Assembly: GCA_028873595.1 (NCBI GenBank)
Contig: JAPPOV010000001.1
Location: forward strand, 46,213 to 110,212
DNA length: 64,000 nucleotides
Reading direction: 5' to 3'
Origin: Gemmatimonadota bacterium
GTDB lineage: Bacteria; Gemmatimonadota; Gemmatimonadetes; Longimicrobiales; Gaopeijiaceae
The position numbers were made by a program, and so were the translations under genes. Positions 19,259 to 27,635 of the stretch are shown here, one piece after another. The notes beneath the pieces are model-generated. The model searched no databases. It had not been told where the DNA came from and worked only from the letters and a program-made list of their open reading frames with translations. The stretch's first letter is position 1. Each line of letters opens with the position of its first letter.

Positions 19259-20284
19259 ATGACCGAGCCAAGTCTGACCGACCTTCTCGAGCGTGTGGCG
19301 CAGGGACACGATCTGACCGCGTCTCAGGCGGAGATCGCATTCGACCGCTTCATGGACGGGAGTGCGACAGAGGTTCAGATGTCCGGCCTCCTGGTTGGCC
19401 TGCGGGCCAAGGGACTCGCATCGTCCGAGATCGCAGGGGGTGTTCGGGCGCTTCGCACGGCCATGATCCCGGTTGCATCAGAGGATCCGAGCCTGCTCGT
19501 CGACACCGCGGGCACGGGTGGTGGATCGGTGACCACCTTCAACATTTCGACTGCCGCCGCGTTCGTGGTCGCGGGGGCAGGGGTTCCGGTGGCAAAGCAT
19601 GGGAACCGCTCGTTCACCTCGCGGAGCGGGAGTGCCGATGTGCTCGAGGCACTCGGCGTTACAATCGATCTGTCGCCCGAACGGATGGGCGAGGTGCTCC
19701 GGAGCGCGGGTATCGTGTTCATGTTCGCTCCCTTACTGCACCCAGCGATGCGACATGTGGGGCCGGTTCGAAAAGGGTTGGGGATTCGAACTGTGATGAA
19801 CATTCTCGGGCCCTTGACCAATCCCGCGGGTGCCCGTCGCCAGGTTGTCGGTGTGGCAGACGCGGCGCTACTCGAACTGATTCCCGGGGCGCTTCAGGAG
19901 CTTGGTCACCTTCGGGCGCTCGTGGTGCATGGGGCTCCCGGGCTCGATGAAGTGAGTCCGCTGGGCCCGACCCGCGTGGTTGAACTCAAGGACGGGGAAC
20001 TGACTGACTACGAGCTCGAGCTGGAGCATGTGGGGCTCACCCCGGTCGATCGGGCGGCGATTGCCGGGGGTGAGCCCGGGGACAATGCGCGGATCATCCA
20101 GGCGATTCTGGACGGAGACACGGATGCGCCCAGAACGGTCGTCGTCCTCAACGCCGCCGCGGCCCTCTTGGCAGCCGATCGGGCTGATGACTGGCCGGCC
20201 GCGGTCTCGCTCGCCGAGGACACGATCGACTCTGGCGCGGCCGCAGCCGCACTCGAGCGTCTACGGATCAGTACTTCCGGATAA
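19259..20284 (+). CDS. trpD: anthranilate phosphoribosyltransferase
   Basis: 341 residues from ATG 19259; in-frame GTG codons at 19238 and 19256 are alternatives. Transfers phosphoribose from PRPP to anthranilate in tryptophan synthesis. Motifs: the GTGGG turn in VDTAGTGGGSVTTFNISTA, KHGNRSFTSRSGSADVLEALG, the MFAPLLHPAM block and RTVMNILGPLTNPA. trpE and trpG are not in the window. Its last 17 bases overlap the 3' end of lexA tail to tail, and lexA separates it from the rest of the trp genes. Confidence 0.96.
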   Translation: MTEPSLTDLLERVAQGHDLTASQAEIAFDRFMDGSATEVQMSGLLVGLRAKGLASSEIAGGVRALRTAMIPVASEDPSLLVDTAGTGGGSVTTFNISTAAAFVVAGAGVPVAKHGNRSFTSRSGSADVLEALGVTIDLSPERMGEVLRSAGIVFMFAPLLHPAMRHVGPVRKGLGIRTVMNILGPLTNPAGARRQVVGVADAALLELIPGALQELGHLRALVVHGAPGLDEVSPLGPTRVVELKDGELTDYELELEHVGLTPVDRAAIAGGEPGDNARIIQAILDGDTDAPRTVVVLNAAAALLAADRADDWPAAVSLAEDTIDSGAAAAALERLRISTSG

Positions 20285-20876
20285 CCCCGACCACCACGCC
20301 CTGAATCCGCACGTCGTCGGCGTCCACGAAGATCGGTTCCATCGTCGGGTTCGCAGGCTGGAGACGAATTTTCCCCGCGGCTTCCCGATACAGCTTCTTG
20401 ACGGTCGCCGATTCGTCACCGACCAGGGCTACGACCATTTGACCGTCTTCGGCCCGGTCCTGGGCCTGGACTACGATGTAGTCTCCGTCGCGAATCTGCT
20501 CCTCGATCATCGAGTTGCCCTCGACTCGGAGCACGTAGTTGTCGCGGCGCCGGCTGACCATGTCCGGTGGAACGGCCAGCGTCTCCGTGTCTTGGACCGC
20601 TTCGATCGGCAGTCCAGCAGCGACTGCGCCGAGGAGGGGTAGTTCGACGACCGGAGTTCCCGTGCCGTGACCGATCAACTCGATGGAGCGGCTCTCGTTG
20701 TACGACTTCCGGATGTATCCCTTGCGCTCCAGATTGCTCAGGTGCTCGTGCACGGTGGCCAGGGACGAGTATCCAAAGGACTCGGCGATTTCCTCGAAGC
20801 TGGGCGCGTAGCCCTGGTCCTCGATGAAAGATTCGATGTAGTCCAGGATCTCTTTCTGGCGCTTGGTAAGAGGCAT
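20268..20876 (-). CDS. lexA: LexA repressor
   Basis: 202 residues from ATG 20876, which has a strong GGAGGAGG Shine-Dalgarno; the longer open frame crosses into trpC. The N-terminal winged helix (about residues 1-65, PSFEEIAESFGYSSLATVHEHL) is followed by the self-cleavage Ala87-Gly88 bond and the peptidase dyad Ser122 (EGNSM) and Lys160 (ATVKK). LexA represses SOS genes until RecA triggers autoproteolysis. The recognition helix SSLATVHEHL is nearer the Gram-positive DinR type than E. coli. The gene sits inverted inside the trp cluster. Paired CCGAA repeats upstream may be its own operator. Confidence 0.95.
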   Translation of the reverse strand: MPLTKRQKEILDYIESFIEDQGYAPSFEEIAESFGYSSLATVHEHLSNLERKGYIRKSYNESRSIELIGHGTGTPVVELPLLGAVAAGLPIEAVQDTETLAVPPDMVSRRRDNYVLRVEGNSMIEEQIRDGDYIVVQAQDRAEDGQMVVALVGDESATVKKLYREAAGKIRLQPANPTMEPIFVDADDVRIQGVVVGVIRKY

Positions 20877-20902
20877 GTCACCCTCCTCCGATCGGTGGGG
20901 GA

Positions 20903-20944
20903 CCGAATAAGAACCGAAGTAAGGGTACCCGAACGTTGCCCGAA
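20903..20944. promoter_or_regulatory. candidate LexA operator: two CCGAA-N6-CCGAA units
   Basis: The lexA-trpC divergent gap holds CCGAA at 20903, 20914, 20929 and 20940. They form two units of identical geometry (11-bp period within a unit, 26 bp between units). Direct repeats with the same 11-bp period (GAAC-N7-GAAC) are the LexA boxes of Alphaproteobacteria. That this is the LexA site here is inference from position and geometry. The second unit covers the apparent trpC start. Confidence 0.4.
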
Positions 20945-21766
20945 ACGCAAGAAGAACACTCGCTTCCCGGCATCCTCGCCGAGATCGTACGGACGAAGCG
21001 CGAAGAACTCGGAGCCCTGGCGGATCGGGCCCGTGAACTCGAGTCGGTCGCGAGAGCAGCGGGGAGGACGCGCGACTTCGTGGGCGCTCTTGCGCGTGCG
21101 GGCTCGGTCTCACTGATCGCCGAATGCAAGCGTCGGTCGCCGGGGGCGGGTTCGATCCGACCGGGTGTCGATCCGGCGGAGCTCACGGCTGGATACGAAC
21201 GCGCGGGGGCCTCGGCCCTCAGTGTACTGACGGACTCCACATACTTCGGTGGCTCGATGGCCGATCTTTCCACGGTGCGGTCCGCGACGTCCATCCCGAT
21301 CCTTCGGAAGGACTTCACCCTCGACCGACTGCATCTCCTGGAGGCGCGAGCCGGGGGGGCTGATGCCGTGCTGCTGATTGTGCGAATTCTCGACGACGCG
21401 CTGCTGGGCGCGCTCCACCGTGAGGCGGCGCTGCTCGATCTCGACACGCTCGTGGAGGTACACGATGAGGATGAGCTCGAGCGTGCCTTGCAGATCGGTG
21501 CCCGCGTGATCGGGATCAACAATCGTGACCTCTCCACGTTCAGGACCGATCTCACCACGACCGAGCGATTGCTGGCCTCGGTTCCGTCGGACGTCGTGAT
21601 CGTATCCGAGAGCGGCATTCGCACACGGGAGGACGTCGCTCGGTTGGGACGCGCGGGCGTGGACGCCATCCTCGTTGGAGAGTCGATCCTTGCCGCGCGC
21701 GATCCTTCGACTGCCGCCGAAGAGCTGACGGGCCTGCCGAGCATCACCCGGGTGCGCGAGACATGA
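20936..21766 (+). CDS. trpC: indole-3-glycerol phosphate synthase
   Basis: 276 residues from TTG 20936, the only usable start before the conserved N-terminus; AAGGG lies 10 bases upstream. Ring closure of CdRP to indole-3-glycerol phosphate. Motifs: the N-terminal LPGILAEIVRTKREEL helix, LIAECKRRSPGAG (catalytic Lys), PILRKDFTLD, GINNRDLSTF and VSESGI. Single-function, not fused to TrpF. It ends in an ATGA overlap with trpF. The start codon lies within the second CCGAA repeat unit of the shared lexA promoter region. Confidence 0.95.
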   Translation: MPETQEEHSLPGILAEIVRTKREELGALADRARELESVARAAGRTRDFVGALARAGSVSLIAECKRRSPGAGSIRPGVDPAELTAGYERAGASALSVLTDSTYFGGSMADLSTVRSATSIPILRKDFTLDRLHLLEARAGGADAVLLIVRILDDALLGALHREAALLDLDTLVEVHDEDELERALQIGARVIGINNRDLSTFRTDLTTTERLLASVPSDVVIVSESGIRTREDVARLGRAGVDAILVGESILAARDPSTAAEELTGLPSITRVRET

Positions 21767-22470
21767 CCGAATCAGGTGGCACGCCTCGCGGAGCTCCGCT
21801 CGTGAAGATTTGCGGCCTCACGCGCAATGAGGACGCTCGCTTCGCTCAGAAGGCCGGTGCCGATTACGTGGGCGTCGTCCTCTCGCAGGGCTTCGGCCGG
21901 AGCGTGCCCGAGGGAGATGGGGAGCGGGTTCTGGAGGGCGTCACCGTTCCGCGTGTCGCCGTCACGGTGGATGAATCACCGGAGATCAACGTGGCGCTGG
22001 CCCGTTCGATCGGCGCCTCGGTCATCCAACTGCACGGCAGCGAGCCGGAGGAGACCGCCAGGGCGCTGAAGAATGCCGGCGCGTGGTCCATCTGGAAGGC
22101 GGTACGGGCTCGAGAGGTCGCGGATGTCCAACGCGTGATGGACGATTTCGGAGAGATGCTTGACGGTGTGCTCGTGGAGGGCTGGCGTGATGGCGCGATC
22201 GGAGGTGCAGGGCTGACGTTGGGGGTCGATCCATCGGAGTTGAACCGAGTGCTGACGCGGTCCGTTTCTTTCGTGCTCGCTGGTGGACTCACACCGGAGT
22301 CGGTTGCCGATTACGCGGCACGGTTCGGTCCGGATGTGGTAGATGTGTCATCAGGTGTCGAACGGGAGCGGGGTCTGAAGGATCCCGACCGGGTCGAGGC
22401 CTTCATCCGTGCGGCTCGCTCAGATACCCTGCTCGGGCGGACCGACCTCAACATCGAAAGAACGCCGTGA
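21763..22470 (+). CDS. trpF: phosphoribosylanthranilate isomerase
   Basis: 235 residues. Amadori rearrangement of PRA to CdRP. The TIM-barrel signatures are [13 protein letters not shown] (catalytic Cys), [10 protein letters not shown], the [11 protein letters not shown] strand and [12 protein letters not shown] near the end, then [14 protein letters not shown] (phosphate binding). It overlaps trpC as ATGA and trpB as GTGA. Confidence 0.95.
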   Translation: MTESGGTPRGAPLVKICGLTRNEDARFAQKAGADYVGVVLSQGFGRSVPEGDGERVLEGVTVPRVAVTVDESPEINVALARSIGASVIQLHGSEPEETARALKNAGAWSIWKAVRAREVADVQRVMDDFGEMLDGVLVEGWRDGAIGGAGLTLGVDPSELNRVLTRSVSFVLAGGLTPESVADYAARFGPDVVDVSSGVERERGLKDPDRVEAFIRAARSDTLLGRTDLNIERTP

Positions 22471-23663
22471 CTACGACCACTGAACCCGAGACGGGCCGCT
22501 TCGGCGAGTTCGGCGGGCGATATGTTCCGGAGACGCTCATCAAGGCGCTGAACGAGGTCTCTGCCGCGTACCGCGAAGCATCGCAGGATCCGACGTTTCA
22601 AGCGGAGTTTCGGGCTCTTTCCGCTGATTTCGTCGGACGCCCGACGCCGCTGTACCACGCGAAACGATTGGGTGAGGCTGCCGGCAATCCGCAGCTGTGG
22701 CTCAAGCGTGAAGACCTCAACCATACGGGTGCTCATAAGATCAACAACACGATCGGTCAGGCCCTGCTCGCGCGGCGCATGGGAAAGAAACGGATCATCG
22801 CCGAGACGGGAGCGGGCCAGCACGGTGTGGCAACGGCAACGGCGTGTGCGCTGTTCGACCTGGAGTGCGTCGTCTATATGGGCGAAGAGGACGTCGGGCG
22901 GCAGGCACTCAACGTTTACCGGATGCAGCTTCTCGGGGCGGATGTTCGAGCCGTTACGTCTGGGACACGCACGTTGAAGGATGCGACCAACGAAGCGATT
23001 CGGGACTGGGTGACCCATGTCGACTCTACCCACTACATCATCGGGTCGGTCGTCGGACCTGACCCGTTTCCAAGGATGGTGCGCGACTTCCAATCGATCA
23101 TTGGGCAGGAAGCGAGGGCACAGTCCCTCGACCGGATCGGATGTCTGCCGGCCTCCGTCGTGGCCTGTGTGGGTGGTGGCTCGAATGCCATGGGGATGTT
23201 CCATGCCTTCGTCCCGGACGAGGACGTCGAACTCGTCGGAGTCGAGGCGGGAGGATCCGGTATCGAATCTGGTCGCCATTCGGCGTCACTGGTCGCTGGA
23301 ACGCCCGGTGTCTTGCACGGTTCGCTCAGCTATCTTTTGCAGGATTCGGATGGTCAGGTTGCGCCCGCGCACTCCGTGTCCGCGGGCCTGGATTACCCGG
23401 GGGTCGGACCCGAACATTCGTTCTTGAAAGACGCGGGCCGGGCTCGGTACACCTTCGTCACGGATGAGCAGGCGTTGAGGGCATTCCATAAACTTTCCGA
23501 GCTCGAGGGTATCATCCCGGCTCTGGAGACGGCCCACGCCATCGCGCACGTCCTGGAAGAAGGTGGTCAGGTCGATGGACCGATCCTGATCTGCCTCTCG
23601 GGTCGGGGCGACAAGGACGTGAGTCATGTCGCTCAGCTCGAGGGTCGGGGGCTTCTGATCTGA
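22467..23663 (+). CDS. trpB: tryptophan synthase beta chain
   Basis: 398 residues, GTG start overlapping the trpF stop. PLP enzyme condensing indole with serine. The N-terminal [14 protein letters not shown] block, the PLP lysine K91 in [23 protein letters not shown], and the phosphate-binding GGGSNAMG loop are all present. This is the TrpB1 type that partners TrpA. The next ORF begins 10 bases downstream. Confidence 0.97.
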   Translation: MTTTTEPETGRFGEFGGRYVPETLIKALNEVSAAYREASQDPTFQAEFRALSADFVGRPTPLYHAKRLGEAAGNPQLWLKREDLNHTGAHKINNTIGQALLARRMGKKRIIAETGAGQHGVATATACALFDLECVVYMGEEDVGRQALNVYRMQLLGADVRAVTSGTRTLKDATNEAIRDWVTHVDSTHYIIGSVVGPDPFPRMVRDFQSIIGQEARAQSLDRIGCLPASVVACVGGGSNAMGMFHAFVPDEDVELVGVEAGGSGIESGRHSASLVAGTPGVLHGSLSYLLQDSDGQVAPAHSVSAGLDYPGVGPEHSFLKDAGRARYTFVTDEQALRAFHKLSELEGIIPALETAHAIAHVLEEGGQVDGPILICLSGRGDKDVSHVAQLEGRGLLI

Positions 23664-23673
23664 GGGCCCGGCG

Positions 23674-23871
23674 TTGACTGACTCCTTGGACGCGGCGAGC
23701 GAAGCGGGCGATCGCCTGGATTGGGACGAGGAGTTCCTGCCGCTCTCGGAGCCCAAGGTCATCGATCCGGCTGCCGTGAACCCGACGACCGGCCAGCCGA
23801 AGCACCAGATCATCAAGACGACCGATCCGCACAAATACGGAATCCGCGTCAGCGATTATCTGCTCTCATGA
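23674..23871 (+). CDS. 65-residue unknown protein between trpB and trpA
   Basis: I do not recognise this protein. It starts at TTG 23674 with GAGG 8 bases upstream and its TGA overlaps the trpA ATG as ATGA, so it fills the gap between trpB and trpA and would be translated with them. The N-terminal half is acidic (two Glu-Asp-rich stretches around DWDEE), followed by a Pro-rich middle and a basic segment (QPKHQIIKTTDPHKYG). No signal peptide, membrane segment or metal motif is seen. It could be a small accessory of tryptophan synthase or only a coupling ORF. Codon use looks like that of its neighbours. Confidence 0.65.
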   Translation: MTDSLDAASEAGDRLDWDEEFLPLSEPKVIDPAAVNPTTGQPKHQIIKTTDPHKYGIRVSDYLLS

Positions 23872-24644
23872 TCTCATCCGTTCTTGCTGCCCTGCGGGAC
23901 GACCGTCGAGCTGCGTTGATTCCTTATGTCACTGCGGGTCACCCTTCGGCAGACTCGACGGTTGCCGTCCTGAATGCGCTCGCCGACTCGGGGGCGGACA
24001 TCATCGAGCTCGGCATTCCGTTCTCCGACCCGCTTGCCGACGGCCCGACCATCCAGCAGTCGTCGTTCCGGTCTCTGGTCAACGGCACCACCGTCGAGAG
24101 TGTGCTGGGTGACCTGAAACGGTTTCGCTCCGAGCGTGACACCCCGGTCGTGATCTTCACGTACCTCAACCCTGTCCTGCGCTACGGGGTGGACGTGTTC
24201 CTTGCCGATGCCGCCGAGGCTGGTGCGAACGGCCTCCTGCTTACCGATGTGCCGCTGGGTGCGGATCCCGAGCTGGAGAGGGCCGTGGCGGCGAGCCCGC
24301 TGGACTTCATCCGTCTGGTCGCGCCGACGACCGAGGGGGAGCGGGTCCCAGGTATCGCCGAAGCTGGTTCGGGTTTCCTCTACTATATCTCGCGGACAGG
24401 TGTCACCGGAGCTCGGTCGGAGCTTCGGCGGGACTTGGCGGCAGAGGTGGAATCGCTGCGTGCCACTGTGGGGCTCCCCGTGGCCGTTGGATTCGGAATC
24501 TCGACGCCGGAGCAGGCTCGTGAGATCGGTGCCGTTGCGGATGGCGTCGTCGTCGGAAGTGCACTCGTTCGGATCATGGAAGAGGAGGGGGTCGAGGCCG
24601 GAGCTCGGTTCGTTGCGGAGTTGCGCGCCACGCTCGACGGATGA
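23868..24644 (+). CDS. trpA: tryptophan synthase alpha chain
   Basis: 258 residues from ATG 23868. Cleaves indole-3-glycerol phosphate to indole and glyceraldehyde 3-phosphate. Catalytic residues are visible in the motifs IIELGIPFSDPLADGPTIQ (Glu and Asp), YVTAGHP at the start, and the loop YYISRTGVTGAR; VAVGFGIS is the phosphate site. It is the last gene of the trp run and is convergent with the NFACT gene 19 bp away. Confidence 0.96.
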   Translation: MISSVLAALRDDRRAALIPYVTAGHPSADSTVAVLNALADSGADIIELGIPFSDPLADGPTIQQSSFRSLVNGTTVESVLGDLKRFRSERDTPVVIFTYLNPVLRYGVDVFLADAAEAGANGLLLTDVPLGADPELERAVAASPLDFIRLVAPTTEGERVPGIAEAGSGFLYYISRTGVTGARSELRRDLAAEVESLRATVGLPVAVGFGISTPEQAREIGAVADGVVVGSALVRIMEEEGVEAGARFVAELRATLDG

Positions 24645-24663
24645 GAACGACGAGGGGCTCCGA

Positions 24664-26328
24664 CTACGGAGAGCTGTCTCCGCCAACCCCGTCTTCGGAG
24701 GCGAGCTGGTCGGCAAGCTCAGGGTTCGGTGTGACGAAGAGGGTTTGAACTCGATCGGGAACCACCGATCCGGGGGCGGACCCACGTGGCTTTCTGACAT
24801 ATTTGCGCAGGGTCCAGTCGACCGGCACGGTTCCGGACGTGCGCGCCTTCGAATGCAGTGCAGCCAGAGATGCAGCCTCCTCAAGGTCTCGGGCCGGCGG
24901 TGACCCGGAGCCAGTCCACCTGAGGATCACGTGTGCGCCGGCCGTATGGCGAGCATGCAGCCAGACGTCGCTCGGTGCTGAGTGCCGGAATGTCAGGTCG
25001 TCGTTGTGGCGGGCGCCGCGTCCCACCCGGATCTCGAGTCCCCCACTGCTCGTGAACCGGCGGTACGGTGAGGCCGGTCCCTGTGCGCCGCGCCGCTGCC
25101 GTGCCGGCGCGGCGGGGAGCGCCCGTCGCACCTCGTCCGCATCGGCCGTTCCCTCTCGGGCGGCGTTCAGGAGGCGCTGCAAACCCTCTGCCTCCTCTCG
25201 AGCGGCGTCGAGCAGCCTCGGGATCCGCTCTGCGGTTCGCTCCGAGCGCGCGGCTCGGTCGTAGTAGCGTGATGCGTTCTCGTGCGGTTGCAGCTGTGGA
25301 TCCAGCTCGAGTGTGACCGAGTCCCCCTCGAAGTCGATCAGCGTGACCCGTGACACGCCGACCTCGACCTCTCGGTATCGGGCGAGGACGAGGTCACCGA
25401 GTCCCCGCAGAAGGTCGGGGTCCTCGCGTGCATCGAGTTGCGCCGTAAGCCGGACGACGCGGCGATCCACACTCTCGATCGCATCTTCGAGTCGTTCCAT
25501 CAGCTCCGGGCCGATGGCGATGGTCCCGGGTGAGGCCTCGTCGGTCGGGCCGGCACACTGGGCGATCGCGTCGACCAGGCTGTCGGAAGGTAGCGATGGC
25601 GTACCAGGCAAGGGGCAGGAGTACGGCTGGCTACCTCGCTTCGTCTCCAGGATGACCGGCTCGATCACGTGCGCGGGTGAAGCGAGGACTCGCCACGTCT
25701 CGAGCCCGTTCAGGAGTGGCTCGCCGGGCTCGTCGTCCAGGCACGAATCGGCGTTGAGGGGTGACACCCAGGCCACGCTGGACATGAGTACTCGAACCCG
25801 GTCCGGCGGAGGCACCGGAAGCAGAAGCTCACGCCAGCTCCCCAGTGACACCTCTCCGTCGGACCACCGTCGATACGTGGATGGGGGAGGAACCCATGGC
25901 TGCCCGACTCTCAGTGTGCGGGTACCCTCTCTCGTGCGTAGCACGTGGCGTACGGTACGATCCGCACCTTCGGTCACCAGCGCGTTCATCTGATTCCCGA
26001 GCAACTCGATGATCAGCGTCCATGGACCACGACCCGACCGGCTACTCTGGAGCTCCATGGTCAGGATCCGCTCGTCGGCGATCGCTCGAACGCTACGAAC
26101 CCGCGCCCGGATCCTCATGTCCTCGGGTTGGGGGTCGACGGCGTCTCGAAGCCACATTCCACTTCGTTCGGGGTGAAGTCGCCAGACCATGGTGCGATCC
26201 CGAAAGAAGAGCACGGCTTCGCGAGTCCGAGCATCGAGCCGGATTGCGCGAAGTCGGGCTCCGTGAAGCTCTGCGTCGAGTTCTCGGGCCAGGTCTCGTA
26301 CGAGGACGGAGTCCCATCGGATCGCCAT
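24664..26328 (-). CDS. NFACT-family protein (RqcH/FbpA-like)
   Basis: 554 residues. The N-terminal NFACT-N domain (to about 220) includes IELLGNQMNALVTE; a coiled-coil region with many Arg/Glu lies near 290-420; the C-terminal NFACT-R domain has GGLEIRVGRGARHNDDLTFR, then SDVWLHARHTAGAHVIL. RqcH proteins bind stalled 50S-peptidyl-tRNA and add C-terminal alanine tails as degradation tags. The position equivalent to the Asp of the RqcH Asp-Arg pair appears as Glu86-Arg87 (IADERIL), a conservative change. It diverges from the yqeK-like gene. Confidence 0.85.
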   Translation of the reverse strand: MAIRWDSVLVRDLARELDAELHGARLRAIRLDARTREAVLFFRDRTMVWRLHPERSGMWLRDAVDPQPEDMRIRARVRSVRAIADERILTMELQSSRSGRGPWTLIIELLGNQMNALVTEGADRTVRHVLRTREGTRTLRVGQPWVPPPSTYRRWSDGEVSLGSWRELLLPVPPPDRVRVLMSSVAWVSPLNADSCLDDEPGEPLLNGLETWRVLASPAHVIEPVILETKRGSQPYSCPLPGTPSLPSDSLVDAIAQCAGPTDEASPGTIAIGPELMERLEDAIESVDRRVVRLTAQLDAREDPDLLRGLGDLVLARYREVEVGVSRVTLIDFEGDSVTLELDPQLQPHENASRYYDRAARSERTAERIPRLLDAAREEAEGLQRLLNAAREGTADADEVRRALPAAPARQRRGAQGPASPYRRFTSSGGLEIRVGRGARHNDDLTFRHSAPSDVWLHARHTAGAHVILRWTGSGSPPARDLEEAASLAALHSKARTSGTVPVDWTLRKYVRKPRGSAPGSVVPDRVQTLFVTPNPELADQLASEDGVGGDSSP

Positions 26329-26391
26329 GTCCGAAGCTAACCAGCCGCGCCCGCAGAAGAAGCTGGAGTCCTTGCGGCGCAGAGCATATCC

Positions 26392-27027
26392 TTGGACGAC
26401 GTCAAATGTTTACCGATCCGGGCTCGACCCGGACGCCCCCCTCGGTTCGCCGTGCATACATTGCTCGAAGCTCTCCTCGATGGACGACCTCCGGCATGGA
26501 GGGTCGCCGGAGACGAGCGCCTTGCCCACATGAATCGCGTGGCCGAATTGATGGCGGCGTGGGCCGTCGAACTCGACCTGTCCGAGGACGAGCAGAACCG
26601 GTGGAAGGTGGCAGGCCTTGCGCACGATCTACTCAGGGATGCCGATCCGGATACGCTGCGGATGCACCTCCCCCCGACTCTCGCGGATCTCCCCGATCCC
26701 ATCCTGCACGGTCCGGCTGTCGCTGAACGTCTTCGATTGGGCGGAGTCGAAGACGGGGAACTGCTCACTGCTGTTGCCTACCATACGATTGGCGATGCTC
26801 GCTTTGGTCGTCTCGCTCGCGCGCTGTATGCTGCGGATTTTCTGGAGCCCGGGCGATCGTTCATGTCCGATTGGCGGGCTGAGCGTCGTGTGCGCATGCC
26901 GTCGGATTTCGACGCGGTCGTCCGTGACGTTGCGAGCCTTCGACTCCGGAATCTCATCGAGCGAGGTTCGGCGGTGCTCCCAGGGACGCTGGCGTTCTGG
27001 AACACGATCGTTCGGGAGGCAGCGTGA
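26392..27027 (+). CDS. HD-domain hydrolase, YqeK-like
   Basis: 211 residues from TTG 26392; a GTG at 26452 giving 191 residues is equally possible, and neither has a convincing Shine-Dalgarno. The HD motif is complete: His in RLAHMNRVAELM, LAHDLLRD, the YHTIGD segment and YAADFLEPGR. The last is typical of YqeK, a diadenosine tetraphosphate hydrolase usually found beside nadD and rsfS. Neither neighbour is here; instead it is joined by GTGA to a LytR_C gene. Confidence 0.8.
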   Translation: MDDVKCLPIRARPGRPPRFAVHTLLEALLDGRPPAWRVAGDERLAHMNRVAELMAAWAVELDLSEDEQNRWKVAGLAHDLLRDADPDTLRMHLPPTLADLPDPILHGPAVAERLRLGGVEDGELLTAVAYHTIGDARFGRLARALYAADFLEPGRSFMSDWRAERRVRMPSDFDAVVRDVASLRLRNLIERGSAVLPGTLAFWNTIVREAA

Positions 27028-27590
27028 GTCCCCGCAAGAAGCGAGTACGTAAACCTGTGCGCTCATCCTCTCGGAAACGGCGACGCGGGGCCGGAAAGAA
27101 TCGCGCGAACCCTCGCTCCCTCGTGGGAACGATCGGGTTGTTTGTGGGCGTCGTTTCACTGGCCGCGATCGGCGTGGGGGTTGTCCAGGAGGAGGCCCCG
27201 GAGTCCCTCGATGCCGAGCAGGACATCGTCTGGAATGGCGCCCGAGTCAGGGTCGACGTCCAGAATGGGGGCGGCGTCACAGGGATGGCGCGCTCCGCGA
27301 TGGAGATCCTGCGTCCAGCCGGCTTCGATGTCGTGAAGTTCGGTAACGCACCGAGCTTCGATCCTGACCGCCCTTCCGTGGTTATCGATCGCATCGGGCG
27401 GACCGACCAGGCTCAGGCCGTTGCCAAGGCTCTGGGAATCGATAACGTCCTCAGCGAGCCGGACCCGAATCTCTACGTTGACGTGACCGTAGTGTTGGGG
27501 CGTGCGTGGGAGCCGGATGTTCATGACCACCAGAGCCAAGAGCCTGGAGCACGGCCCTGGTGGAATCTGCGCGGGTGGCTCGGCAGATAA
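27024..27590 (+). CDS. LytR C-terminal domain protein
   Basis: 188 residues with GTG start overlapping the previous stop. A very basic N-terminus (residues 1-33, Arg/Lys-rich) precedes one membrane segment (about 34-55), then an acidic linker and a single LytR_C domain (RVDVQNGGGVTGMARSAMEIL..AGFDVVKFGNA...VVIDR...AQAVAKALG). LytR_C domains often follow LytR-CpsA-Psr ligases, but no ligase domain is present here. The domain probably lies on the outer face of the inner membrane. Function unknown. Confidence 0.8.
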   Translation: MSPRKKRVRKPVRSSSRKRRRGAGKNRANPRSLVGTIGLFVGVVSLAAIGVGVVQEEAPESLDAEQDIVWNGARVRVDVQNGGGVTGMARSAMEILRPAGFDVVKFGNAPSFDPDRPSVVIDRIGRTDQAQAVAKALGIDNVLSEPDPNLYVDVTVVLGRAWEPDVHDHQSQEPGARPWWNLRGWLGR

Positions 27591-27635
27591 GCGACGACGG
27601 GATCGCGCGCCCATGCGCGCTCAGAGCAGGACGAT

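Noticed and set aside
24658..24671. CTCCG-ACTA-CGGAG hairpin between trpA and the NFACT gene
   Set aside because: Only five pairs, with the NFACT stop codon in its loop; likely chance.
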